DNA of 64,000 bases, taken from positions 1 through 64,000 of the forward strand of contig NZ_FRCS01000019.1 of NCBI RefSeq assembly GCF_900143005.1, written 5' to 3'. This document shows, in pieces, positions 16,058 to 23,283 of this stretch. The notes under the pieces were generated by a model, which saw nothing but the letters and a program-made list of their open reading frames with translations, ran no database searches and was not told where the DNA came from. The first letter of the stretch is position 1; the number at the start of each line of letters is the position of its first letter. The stretch is from Cryptosporangium aurantiacum (GTDB lineage: Bacteria; Actinomycetota; Actinomycetes; Mycobacteriales; Cryptosporangiaceae). The position numbers and the translations under genes were made by a program.

Positions 16058-16534
16058 CTAGCCGAGGTACGGCGTCGGACGTTGTTCGAGGTAGTGACCA
16101 ATGCGCAGCCGCATTGACCGGTCCATCGTCAGGCCGTCGACATCGCTCGGCTTGACCCAGTGCACCTCGCGGGACTCGCTGCTCGTCGTCGGCTCGCCTC
16201 CGACATAGCGAGCGGTAAAGACGACGGAGAACTCCTGCCGCACCTCGTCATTGCTCGTGTAGTGGATGAGGTGCTTCGGGTCCGTGTAGATGCCGACGAG
16301 GCCGGTGATCTCGCAGTCGACGCCGGTCTCTTCCTTCGTCTCGCGGACGCCGCACGCGGGCAGTGATTCGCCGGGGTCCATGCCGCCACCCGGCACGGCC
16401 CAGTTGCCGTTGTCCGTGCGGAGGATCATGAGGATTTCGCCCGCGTCGTTGGTGACCACAACGTTCGCCGAGGGCACCACGCTGTTCGCGGCCGGCGCGT
16501 CCGGGTCGTCGTAGTAGTCAATCCGTGCGCCCAC
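16058..16534 (-). CDS. NUDIX hydrolase
   Basis: A 158-residue NUDIX protein. The NUDIX box is complete: it begins GGGMDPGESLPACGV and continues RETKEETGV (residues about 48-71), with the REXXEE metal-binding glutamates. NUDIX enzymes cleave nucleoside diphosphates linked to other groups; the substrate here is unknown. It is encoded between the second XRE/DUF5919-like gene (21 nt upstream) and the membrane protein, all on the minus strand, likely one transcript. A NUDIX gene (nud) is a recurring part of the regulatory module of pSAM2-like elements, which fits the transfer genes nearby. Confidence 0.88.
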   Translation of the reverse strand: MGARIDYYDDPDAPAANSVVPSANVVVTNDAGEILMILRTDNGNWAVPGGGMDPGESLPACGVRETKEETGVDCEITGLVGIYTDPKHLIHYTSNDEVRQEFSVVFTARYVGGEPTTSSESREVHWVKPSDVDGLTMDRSMRLRIGHYLEQRPTPYLG

Positions 16535-16555
16535 GCGGGCCGCCTCTCTGCTCGG

Positions 16556-17293
16556 CTACTCGACGCGACGGGACTCGGCCCAGACGCGTTCGAAGCTCTC
16601 CAAGTACGTGGTGACCATGCTGCCCCCTGCGACCTTGCGCAGGTGGAGCACCGGCGCGTTCCCGGCGGGTGAGCCGTAGATGTGGGTGTTGACGTAGAGC
16701 TCGTCGTCGGCCCGGTAGATCGAGTTGTAGAGCGTCGTGTCGTGCAACCCGATCTCGACGTTGTCGCGGCTGCGTAGCGGCCGGTAGAGCGCCAGCGCGG
16801 TACGGATTCGGGCTGACATGCCGTCGTCGATGCCCTCATCGGCGCCGCGCTGTGCGACGTGCGGGCTGTCCGGGTCGCCGAGCAGGAGGCGGACTCGGAC
16901 GCCTGCGTCGGCCTTATCGGCGAACAGTCGCACCATGCCGTTGTCGTCGGCGAGGAATGTGCCTGCGTAGACCAGCACGCTGATCTCGCTTTCGGCCGTG
17001 CGGAAGAGCCTGCCCCACGAGTCACGCGGCACGGCCCAGCGATGCGGGTAGACCGTGACGATCTCGCTCTCCGACGCGTCCGCGGCCTGCTCGGGGGTGA
17101 GGGCGTCCGGCCACAGGTAGTTCTCGTCGAGCTTGAGCAGCGCCGCGACGAGGTACCGGTGTCGCCGGTAGGGGATGCGCGCTTGGGTGACCCAGCGTTC
17201 CGCGGTCTTCGGATCGACGCCGGCCGCCGCAGCGACGCTGTCGGGGGTCAGTCCCTGCTCTAACAGTGCTGCCCGCAGCCGCTCGTTTGCCAT
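16556..17293 (-). CDS. XRE-type regulator with PLD-like C-terminal domain (DUF5919-like), paralogue 2
   Basis: A 245-residue paralogue of the 13651-14364 product with the same order of parts: an N-terminal helix-turn-helix (SVAAAAGVDPKTAERWVTQ), then VTVYPHRWAVPRD, ISVLVYAGTFL, RVRLLLGDPDSP and LHDTTLYNSIYRADDELYVNTHIYG. The ATG is preceded by a run of five G. It leads a minus-strand operon with NUDIX and membrane-protein genes. Upstream are the box at 17308-17325 and a further CTTGCACA half-site at 17348-17355. Two such paralogues within 4 kb suggest duplication or a cross-regulating pair. Confidence 0.78.
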   Translation of the reverse strand: MANERLRAALLEQGLTPDSVAAAAGVDPKTAERWVTQARIPYRRHRYLVAALLKLDENYLWPDALTPEQAADASESEIVTVYPHRWAVPRDSWGRLFRTAESEISVLVYAGTFLADDNGMVRLFADKADAGVRVRLLLGDPDSPHVAQRGADEGIDDGMSARIRTALALYRPLRSRDNVEIGLHDTTLYNSIYRADDELYVNTHIYGSPAGNAPVLHLRKVAGGSMVTTYLESFERVWAESRRVE

Positions 17294-17307
17294 TGCCCCC
17301 GGAACTC

Positions 17308-17325
17308 GTCCCTAGACGTCGCTGG
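17308..17325. promoter_or_regulatory. Box shared by the two XRE/DUF5919-like genes, copy 2
   Basis: CGTCCCTAGACGTCGCTG, 16 of 18 positions identical to 14411-14428. It is 15 nt upstream of the start codon of paralogue 2, close enough to overlap its ribosome-binding region or leader. Confidence 0.5.
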
Positions 17326-17404
17326 ACGCGCTCACGCTAGCGAGACGTCTTGCACACGTCTAGTCACGTGGTGAAGTCGTCCCCCTCCTTTGGCGGATTC
17401 TCGT

Positions 17405-17506
17405 TCACGTCCAGCCGAGAGGAACGGACGCGATCAGCCCCAGGAAATAGGCGCAGAGAATGCGCGCTGCTCCTGGCAGATCGAGTTCTTGCACATGCGT
17501 AGACAT
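17405..17506 (-). CDS. Possible 33-residue membrane peptide
   Basis: An ATG-started frame preceded by GAGAGAAAG encodes a peptide with one hydrophobic run (residues 13-30, ARILCAYFLGLIASVPLG). It starts inside the GntR-type half-site pair at 17488-17508. It could be a real regulated microprotein of the element or chance; there is no homology evidence. Confidence 0.25.
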   Translation of the reverse strand: MSTHVQELDLPGAARILCAYFLGLIASVPLGWT

Positions 17507-17508
17507 GT
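17488..17508. promoter_or_regulatory. Second GntR-type operator candidate
   Basis: CTTGCACATG (17488-17497) and ACATGT (17503-17508) repeat the half-sites of the palindrome at 14991-15015. It lies in the divergent region between the XRE/DUF5919-like operon and the transfer genes, where a KorSA-like repressor would be expected to act. Confidence 0.5.
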
Positions 17509-17546
17509 TCGCTTTCTCTCGGCAGCTCCTTCGAAAGGAAGCAGCC

Positions 17547-17708
17547 GTGAACTCCCTCGAATTAGGACTCCCGATCCGTCCGCTCTGCCCTTGCGGGCGC
17601 CCGGCCGAACCGTGCCGTGAGCAATGCCGCAAGTGCCTCGGCCGCACCCGCTGGCTCCGCCGTCGGGCCGGCCGAAAGCCCCGCCGGCTCGACGCCGACG
17701 AAGCCTGA
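17547..17708 (+). CDS. Small cysteine-rich protein, zinc-finger-like
   Basis: A 53-residue basic protein with CPCG near residue 13, C at 23 and CRKC near 27-30, a pattern that can bind one zinc ion, followed by an Arg-rich tail (RWLRRRAGRKPRRL). The GTG start is preceded by GAAAGGAAG. Small zinc-finger-like proteins of this kind open the transfer operon of many actinomycete integrative elements. DNA binding is plausible from the charge but not shown. First of five closely spaced plus-strand genes. Confidence 0.6.
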   Translation: MNSLELGLPIRPLCPCGRPAEPCREQCRKCLGRTRWLRRRAGRKPRRLDADEA

Positions 17709-17738
17709 CCCACCCGACTCGCAAAGGAGGTCCTTCTG

Positions 17739-17921
17739 TTGGTTCTGACTCTCTCCGCCGTCCTCGTCCTCGGCGCACTCGTCGTCTTCCTCATCCGCTA
17801 CGCCGGCCTGCGCGTCTGGCACGCGATCCTCTGCACCCTGTTCGGCTTCTACCTCGCGACCTCGGCCGCCGCGCCGTTCGTCCGCGAAGCCGTCGCCGCC
17901 GTCCTCCGGTTCCTGTCCTGA
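17739..17921 (+). CDS. Small membrane protein of the transfer operon
   Basis: A 60-residue hydrophobic protein with two likely membrane segments (residues 2-19 and 27-45), starting with TTG 9 nt after a strong AAAGGAGG. It overlaps the following spdB-like gene by 4 nt. Small Spd-type membrane proteins assist spread of conjugative actinomycete plasmids between mycelial compartments; this function is inferred from position and size. Confidence 0.6.
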   Translation: MVLTLSAVLVLGALVVFLIRYAGLRVWHAILCTLFGFYLATSAAAPFVREAVAAVLRFLS

Positions 17922-18715
17922 GCACGGACCCGAAGGCGTCGGGTACGACGCGACGGGACTGGTGGGTGATGGGCGGCATGGTCGTCTCGGCCGCATCCGC
18001 CGCGGTGGCGAGCTTCTCCGGACTCCGCGGCCTGGCCGACGCTTCAGGATGGGCGCCTGAGTTGGCCTGGCTGTTGCCACTCACGGTTGACGCCTACGCC
18101 ACCACGTCCGCCCGGGTCTGGCTTGCCGCCTCGACGCGCTCGACGGAAGCCCGCCGGTTCGCCCGAGCGAACGCACTCGGTGCGATCACGGTCAGCATCG
18201 CTGGCAACGCCGTCTACCACGCGGCCGAGACCGGACTCCTTGAGATCACTTGGCCGGTCGTCGTTGTGGTCGGTGCCATCCCGGCCGCCGTGCTCGGCCT
18301 TACCTCCCACCTGCATGCACTCCGATCGCGGCCCCCATCCGAACCCATGAGTACGGGTCCGGTCTCCAACGAGTCGGCCTCTGACGAACTGGCCCGCATC
18401 GACGGTTCGAACGGAGCCGATCCGTCCGCCCTACCGAATCCCGTCGAGCCCGGCTGGCCGGTCCGCCGGACTCCCGAGCGGCCCCGGTCGAACGACGATC
18501 TGCTCGCTGCCGCTCAACTCGCGGACCGGCGGTACCGCGTAGAGCACGACGGCCGGCCGATCACCCGCGATGCGCTCCGCGCAGCGCTGCACATCGGCGG
18601 ACGCCGAGCCACCGAACTCCGCCGCCAGCTCGCCGAACTCCCCGCCGGACCCACCGAGTCCGACCCGGTACCGACAGTCCATGTCCCCGAACGAGAGGAG
18701 AACGATGACGCCTGA
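17918..18715 (+). CDS. SpdB-like DUF2637 spread protein
   Basis: About 265 residues. The N-terminal half holds the DUF2637 core with four hydrophobic segments (VMGGMVVSAASAAVASF, WLLPLTVDAYATTSA, AITVSIAGNAVYH, ITWPVVVVVGAIPAAVLGL); the C-terminal third is soluble and includes a helix-turn-helix-like stretch (ITRDALRAALHIGGRRATEL). DUF2637/SpdB proteins act in intramycelial plasmid spread, probably with TraB at the septum. I placed the start at a CTG (17918) that overlaps the upstream stop as CTGA, because no ATG, GTG or TTG fits there; GTG 17966 or ATG 17969 are alternatives. Confidence 0.72.
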   Translation: MSTDPKASGTTRRDWWVMGGMVVSAASAAVASFSGLRGLADASGWAPELAWLLPLTVDAYATTSARVWLAASTRSTEARRFARANALGAITVSIAGNAVYHAAETGLLEITWPVVVVVGAIPAAVLGLTSHLHALRSRPPSEPMSTGPVSNESASDELARIDGSNGADPSALPNPVEPGWPVRRTPERPRSNDDLLAAAQLADRRYRVEHDGRPITRDALRAALHIGGRRATELRRQLAELPAGPTESDPVPTVHVPEREENDDA

Positions 18716-18899
18716 GCCCGACGAGAACACGCGCCTCCGCGCCGCACTGACCGAGACCCGCCTGCGCTATGCCTTCCTACTTGCTGCCGCCCGCTCGACG
18801 TTGGCCGCGGACCGGGACGGCGAACCGGACCCGCTGTACTACCTGCGCGACGAACTCTCGGCGAACCCGAGCCTGCCCCCGTACTCGGACGCACGATGA
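18705..18899 (+). CDS. Small hypothetical protein of the transfer operon
   Basis: A 64-residue acidic protein starting at ATG 18705 behind GAGAGGAGAA and overlapping the spdB-like gene by 11 nt and traB by 4 nt. The centre is a helix (RLRAALTETRLRYAFLLAAARSTLAADR) and the tail is acidic and proline-rich. No family recognised. The tight coupling with spdB and traB suggests an accessory transfer role. Confidence 0.55.
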   Translation: MTPEPDENTRLRAALTETRLRYAFLLAAARSTLAADRDGEPDPLYYLRDELSANPSLPPYSDAR

Positions 18900-20680
18900 G
18901 GCGCCGCGACTACCGCCGCGCTCGTCGGCAACTCCGCCGCCGATATGGCACCCGGACCGCACCGGTCGTCCTCATCGGCGAGCCGTACCCAGGCGCCGGA
19001 CTCGCCGCCGCCGGACGGCTCCTCTTCTGGTACCGATCCGAACTCGCACCCCTCGCACTCGCCGCTACGGCCGGACTCGTCGCGCTCTTCCTGCATACGA
19101 GGCACCCGGGTTGGTGGCCCGGCCTTATCGTCGCCACGGTCCTCGGTACGGCATCCGTCGCCTCGCTCGGTCGGCGTTGGCTGCCGCGACTGATCGAGCG
19201 CGCCTACGCGGCCGGCATCATATTCGCCACCGGTACCTGGGTGGTACTCGCGACCGTCTACGGACCGGGCGCCGGACCGCTGCCCAAAGTTCTCGGAATC
19301 GGCACAGTCGTGGCCGGGGTTCCGTGGTGGTGGCACCGACGGCGCCGCGCTCGGGTCCAGGTCGAGCGGACTCTGGAGGCGTGGCCAGAGGTCGGCGAAC
19401 AGGTCGGGCTCGCCGGTTCACGGGTGATGTCAGCGCTTGTCGATGCGTGGGGGTGGCGAGCCCGCATCGCGCTTCGCAAGGGGCAGACCGTTGCTGATGC
19501 GCTCAACCGCCTACCAGCGCTCGAATCCGGGCTCGGCACTCGGCCGGGTGCGCTCCGGATCGAGGCCGACCCACACCGCGCCGATCACGTGCTGCTGCGC
19601 GTTCTCAACCGCGATCCGCATGCCGAGCCGCTGCCCTGGCCCGGGGGCACGGCGCGCAGCATCAATGAGCCCGCCGAACTCGGCATCTACGAGGACGCCG
19701 GCCCGGTGCGCGTCTCGCTGCTGCGTCGGCATGGCCTCATCGGTGGTGTGGCCGGCTCCGGCAAGAGCGGAGTTCTGAACGTCGTCCTCGCGATCCTCAC
19801 GGGCTGTCGAGACGTCGTGCTCTGGGGCATCGACCTCAAGGGCGGCATGGAGCTACAACCGTGGGCGCGCTGCCTTGACCGGCTCGCCACCACTCCACGG
19901 GATGCCGCCGAGCTGCTCGCCGATGCCGTCCGCGTCCTCGACGCACGGGCCGCCGAACTCGCCCAGCGCGGAGCACGCGTCTGGGAACCATCAGCAGATC
20001 GGCCAGCGTTGGTGATCGTCGTCGACGAGTACGCCGAACTCGACGACAAGGCGCTCCGCTACGCCGACTCGCTCGCCCGGCGAGGACGAGCGCCCGCGGT
20101 GACGCTGCTCGCCGCGACCCAGCGGCCGACCCAGGACGCAATGGGCAACGGCGCTGTCCGCTCGCAGATGGACGTTCGTATCTGCCTCCGCGTCCGGGAG
20201 CGTCGGGACGTCGACTTGGTGCTCGGGCAAGGGATGCTCGCCGCCGGATGGAATGCTCACGCGCTCGACGCCGCAGGCAAGTTCCTGCTCTCAGCACCAG
20301 GCCTCGACGTCCCGCACCGAGCGCGCGCTTACCTCGTCGACGACGCCGCAGTGACGCGAACCGCTGCCCGTCATACGGCGATCCGTCCGGCGCTCGACGC
20401 GCACTCGGCGCAGGCGCTCCGCAGCCACCCCAACGGGCGCGAGCGCACCGCGGAAGTCGTCGACGCCGAGATCGTTGATGAGGCCTCGGGCGACCCAGCA
20501 CAGGCTCTCTGGGGCGCGTTACTCACCGCGCCGGCCGACGGGCTCGGACTGCCCGATCTGATGGCCGTGACCGGGCTTGGCCGCTCCTGGGTCTACGCCC
20601 GACTCCATGAGCACGCCAACGCCGGCCGCGCCTACCAAGTCACACGCGGACGCTGGCGCGCACGCTCCGTCCATCACTAA
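18896..20680 (+). CDS. traB: FtsK/SpoIIIE-like TraB transfer ATPase
   Basis: A 594-residue DNA translocase. Two N-terminal membrane segments (residues about 50-66 and 76-92) precede further hydrophobic stretches near 107-145, then the motor: Walker A GGVAGSGKS (283-291) and Walker B ALVIVVDE (371-378), followed by LLAATQRPT typical of FtsK. The last ~60 residues form a winged-helix-like domain (DLMAVTGLGRSWVYARLHEH), matching the DNA-recognition domain by which Streptomyces TraB binds short repeats at clt. In that family a hexamer pumps double-stranded DNA between mycelia. The ATG overlaps the preceding stop as ATGA. A repeat-rich segment that could be clt follows directly at 20691-20761. Confidence 0.88.
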   Translation: MRRRDYRRARRQLRRRYGTRTAPVVLIGEPYPGAGLAAAGRLLFWYRSELAPLALAATAGLVALFLHTRHPGWWPGLIVATVLGTASVASLGRRWLPRLIERAYAAGIIFATGTWVVLATVYGPGAGPLPKVLGIGTVVAGVPWWWHRRRRARVQVERTLEAWPEVGEQVGLAGSRVMSALVDAWGWRARIALRKGQTVADALNRLPALESGLGTRPGALRIEADPHRADHVLLRVLNRDPHAEPLPWPGGTARSINEPAELGIYEDAGPVRVSLLRRHGLIGGVAGSGKSGVLNVVLAILTGCRDVVLWGIDLKGGMELQPWARCLDRLATTPRDAAELLADAVRVLDARAAELAQRGARVWEPSADRPALVIVVDEYAELDDKALRYADSLARRGRAPAVTLLAATQRPTQDAMGNGAVRSQMDVRICLRVRERRDVDLVLGQGMLAAGWNAHALDAAGKFLLSAPGLDVPHRARAYLVDDAAVTRTAARHTAIRPALDAHSAQALRSHPNGRERTAEVVDAEIVDEASGDPAQALWGALLTAPADGLGLPDLMAVTGLGRSWVYARLHEHANAGRAYQVTRGRWRARSVHH

Positions 20681-20690
20681 CCGTCCGCGA

Positions 20691-20761
20691 CCACGTGGAC
20701 GTCCACGGCCTCGCGCGCCTGCGCGCGTAGGGACACGCGCGCTCCGTGGACGTCCACGTGG
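20691..20761. repeat. Paired palindromic repeats, candidate clt or operator
   Basis: CCACGTGGACGTCCACGG (20691-20708) and CCGTGGACGTCCACGTGG (20744-20761) are perfect inverted repeats 35 nt apart, and each contains the 12-nt palindrome GTGGACGTCCAC. The spacer is G+C-only-like with GCGCGC tracts. Directly downstream of traB, this is where TraB recognition sequences are often found, but it may instead control the downstream genes. Confidence 0.5.
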
Positions 20762-20796
20762 ACGAGCACCCACCGTCACCGAGTGAAGGGAGACCC

Positions 20797-20982
20797 ACGA
20801 CGCCAAAGAACACGCGCCACCTCGACCCGTCGCGTTACCCTGCCGAGGAGTCAACCGAGAACCTGATCCGGGTGACGATGCCCGATCAGCCTCCGGTGCT
20901 GTCGCCCCGGGCCGCCGCAGCACTCCTTCGCCTCATCCGCTCAGCCGCCGCACGGCGTAGCCGACCCGAGGAGTCCGCGTGA
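20797..20982 (+). CDS. Small protein before recombinase 2, unusual start
   Basis: A frame of about 61 residues, overlapping the recombinase start by 4 nt, ending in a helix (LSPRAAAALLRLIRSAAARR) typical of small proteins placed before recombinases in actinomycete elements. The good ribosome-binding site GAAGGGAG is followed by ACG-ACG instead of ATG. GTG codons at 20746 and 20758 lie inside the inverted repeat; ATG 20878 would give only 34 residues. Either ACG serves as start or an ATG was mutated. An excisionase-type role is only a guess from position. Confidence 0.45.
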   Translation, partial: TTPKNTRHLDPSRYPAEESTENLIRVTMPDQPPVLSPRAAAALLRLIRSAAARRSRPEESA

Positions 20983-22628
20983 GGTTCGCATTCGCCGGCC
21001 GCGTCTCGACCGAAGACCAGCAGGACCCCGAAGCGTCCCGACTCTGGCAACGCTCCCGCTCCGAGGCGCTGATCGCTCCGGTCGGTGGCGAGATCGTGGC
21101 CGAGTTCTTCGACATCGGCATGTCGCGGTCGCTCCCGTGGTCTCGACGCCCACAGGCCGCCGCGCTGCTCACCGCCCTCCGCGATCCGGACCGCGGATTC
21201 GAGGCCGTCGTCATCGGCGAACCGCAACGCGCGTTCTACGGCAACCAGTTCGGCCTGACGTTCCCGCTCTTCGTCCACTACGGCGTCGAGCTATGGGTGC
21301 CCGAGGTCGGTGGCGCAATCGACCCGGGCTCAGACGCTCACGATCTCGTCATGCAGATTTACGGGGGCATGAGCAAGGGCGAGCGCAACCGGATCAAGAT
21401 TCGCGTCCGCTCGACGATGGCCGCGCAGGCAGCGACCGAGGGCCGGTACCTCGGTGGGCGCCCGCCGTACGGCTACCGACTCGGTGACGCCGGCCCGCAC
21501 CCCAACCCCGCTAAGGCCGCGGACGGCAAGCGGCTCCATGTGCTCGAACTCGACCCGGTCGCCGCGCCGATCGTCGCTCGGATCTACGCGGAGTACCTCG
21601 ACGGTATGGGCTTCTTCGCGATCGCCCAGGGACTCACCCGAGACGGCATTCCGTGCCCCTCAGCCCACGACCGGAAGCGCAACAGCCACCGAACGGGCGT
21701 CGCGTGGAGCAAGTCCGCCGTCCGCGCGATCCTGCTCAACCCGCGCTACACGGGTCGGGAGGTCTGGAACAAGCAGCGCAAGGACGAGGTACTGATCGAC
21801 GTCGAAGACGTCGCACTCGGCCACGAGACCAAGATGCGCTGGAACGACAAGGACACCTGGATCTGGTCCGCCAAGCCGACGCATCCCGCGATCGTCACGC
21901 CCGAGGACTTCGAGGGCGTTCAGGCACTCGCCGCCGCGGGAGCCCGCCGGCCGAACGTCCGGAAGACCCGCACCATGCAGCGGCACTACCTGTTCTCCGG
22001 CCGAGTTCGGTGCGGGCTATGCGGCCGGCTGATGCAGGGCAACTTCAACAACGGCCGCAACCACTACCGGTGCCGCTACCCGGCCGACTACGCCGCCGCC
22101 AATCACGTTGAGCACCCGAAGGCGGTCTACCTCCGGGAGGACGTCCTCGCAGGCCCGGTCGACGAGTGGCTCACCCAGGCGTTCGCGCCGGCCAAGCTAA
22201 CCGAGACGCTCACCGCAATGAGCGAGGCACAAGACAGCACGGACGACAGTGCACTCGCTGCCGCGAAGGAAACCATCCAGTCTTGCGGACAGCGGCTCCA
22301 GCGGTACCGCGCCGCGCTGGAAGCCGGCACCGATCCGATACTCATCCAGCAATGGACAGCCGAGGTCCAGGCCGAACGCGTCCAGGCCGAGGCCAAGATC
22401 CGCGAACTGACGGGACGTCAGCGAATGACGACCGAAGAAATAGAAGCGCTGGTCAGCGCTCTAGGCGGTATCCGCCGAATCCTGATCGATGCCGACCCGG
22501 CCGACCGGGCACAGGTCTACCGAAGCCTGAACTTGGATTTGACCTACCACCCGGGCCGGCGAACCGTCACGGCCGCAGCCAGGCCCGAAGGCCATGTGCT
22601 TATGGGTTGTGTCCGAGGGGGGACTTGA
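20979..22628 (+). CDS. Large serine recombinase, element 2, overlapping tRNA-Leu
   Basis: A 549-residue serine recombinase. Catalytic Ser10 lies in AFAGRVSTEDQQD; SKGERNRIKIRVRS is the end of the catalytic domain and connecting helix; GRYLGGRPPYGYRL and NPRYTGREVWNKQ mark the recombinase domain; CGLCGRLMQG and a later CRYP form the zinc-ribbon region; residues about 425-500 are a coiled coil as used for synapsis by large serine integrases. GTG start with GAGGAG upstream. The last six codons overlap the 3' end of the tRNA-Leu gene on the other strand, so integration at this site would restore or alter the recombinase C-terminus. The related protein at 2015-3412 is a second, shorter homologue. 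Confidence 0.88.
   Translation: MRFAFAGRVSTEDQQDPEASRLWQRSRSEALIAPVGGEIVAEFFDIGMSRSLPWSRRPQAAALLTALRDPDRGFEAVVIGEPQRAFYGNQFGLTFPLFVHYGVELWVPEVGGAIDPGSDAHDLVMQIYGGMSKGERNRIKIRVRSTMAAQAATEGRYLGGRPPYGYRLGDAGPHPNPAKAADGKRLHVLELDPVAAPIVARIYAEYLDGMGFFAIAQGLTRDGIPCPSAHDRKRNSHRTGVAWSKSAVRAILLNPRYTGREVWNKQRKDEVLIDVEDVALGHETKMRWNDKDTWIWSAKPTHPAIVTPEDFEGVQALAAAGARRPNVRKTRTMQRHYLFSGRVRCGLCGRLMQGNFNNGRNHYRCRYPADYAAANHVEHPKAVYLREDVLAGPVDEWLTQAFAPAKLTETLTAMSEAQDSTDDSALAAAKETIQSCGQRLQRYRAALEAGTDPILIQQWTAEVQAERVQAEAKIRELTGRQRMTTEEIEALVSALGGIRRILIDADPADRAQVYRSLNLDLTYHPGRRTVTAAARPEGHVLMGCVRGGT
22608..22628. other. Candidate attachment site at the tRNA-Leu 3' end
   Basis: TGTGTCCGAG (22608-22617) is identical to 3496-3505 and nine of its bases recur at 836-844. 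It covers the discriminator base and acceptor stem of the tRNA and the last codons of the recombinase. The match is short, so the exact crossover cannot be set from this sequence. Confidence 0.45.
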
Positions 22629-22692
22629 ACCCCCACGCCCTTGCGGGCACTAGCACCTCAAGCTAGCGCGTCTGCCATTCCGCCACCCGGAC
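22610..22692 (-). tRNA. tRNA-Leu(GAG)
   Basis: Read on the minus strand, GTCCGGG at the 5' end pairs with CTCGGAC at the 3' end, with discriminator A and no encoded CCA. The anticodon arm is CTAGC-TTGAGGT-GCTAG, giving anticodon GAG, which reads CUC leucine codons. A long variable arm (GTGCCCGCAAGGGCGT) and the T arm GGGGGTTCAAGTCCCCC are as expected for tRNA-Leu. About 83 nt. Confidence 0.95.
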
Positions 22693-22824
22693 GCGGGACC
22701 GCCTCTCGGCGACCGCTGGTGAAACCTTACCCAATGCCCGAACGAACTCCCAAGTCGGGGATCCCCCTCCCCCGGAGCACGTCCACCTGCTCTTCCCAGG
22801 CCACCCCGGGGACCACCTCCGCGC

Positions 22825-23283
22825 TCAGGACCGCCCGAGCCCCGCCTCCCGTGCCCGCACGATCGCCTCCGCCCGGTCGGTCACGTGCAACTTGGCGAAG
22901 ATGTTCGACACGTTGTTCCGCACGGTCTTCGGTGACAGGTACAGCGCTGCCGCGATCTGCGGGTTCGACCGCCCGGCCGCGACCAACTCGAGGATCTCCC
23001 GCTCCCGCGCGGTGAGCCCGGGAAACGCCTCCGTAGGCGCTGGGCCCGCAGCGAAGAAGTCGGCGATCCGGCGGGTGGCGTCGATGCCGTTGAGCGTTGG
23101 CATCTGCACGTCCATGATGACGACGTCCGGCTGCAACTCCAGCGCGAGCTCGACGGCTTCGACGCCGGTGGCGGCCACGCCGACGACGTCCAAGCCTGGC
23201 ACCGAGGTGAGCAAGACCGCTAGACCGTCGCGGAAGACGGGGTGATCGTCGGCGACCACGATCCGGATCGGCTCCTCAGCCAC
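22825..23283 (-). pseudogene. NarL/LuxR response regulator with internal deletion
   Basis: The receiver starts normally (RIVVADDHPVFRDGL) and includes the phospho-acceptor Asp in VVIMDVQMP, but after TRRIADF it passes directly to FAAGPAPTEAFPGLTAREREILELVAAG, the LuxR-type DNA-binding domain. About 60 residues, the second half of the receiver with its conserved Thr and Lys, are missing, although the frame is kept. Total length is 152 residues against a usual ~215. The GTG start overlaps the kinase gene stop by 8 nt. A residual DNA-binding function without normal phosphorylation control is possible. Confidence 0.7.
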
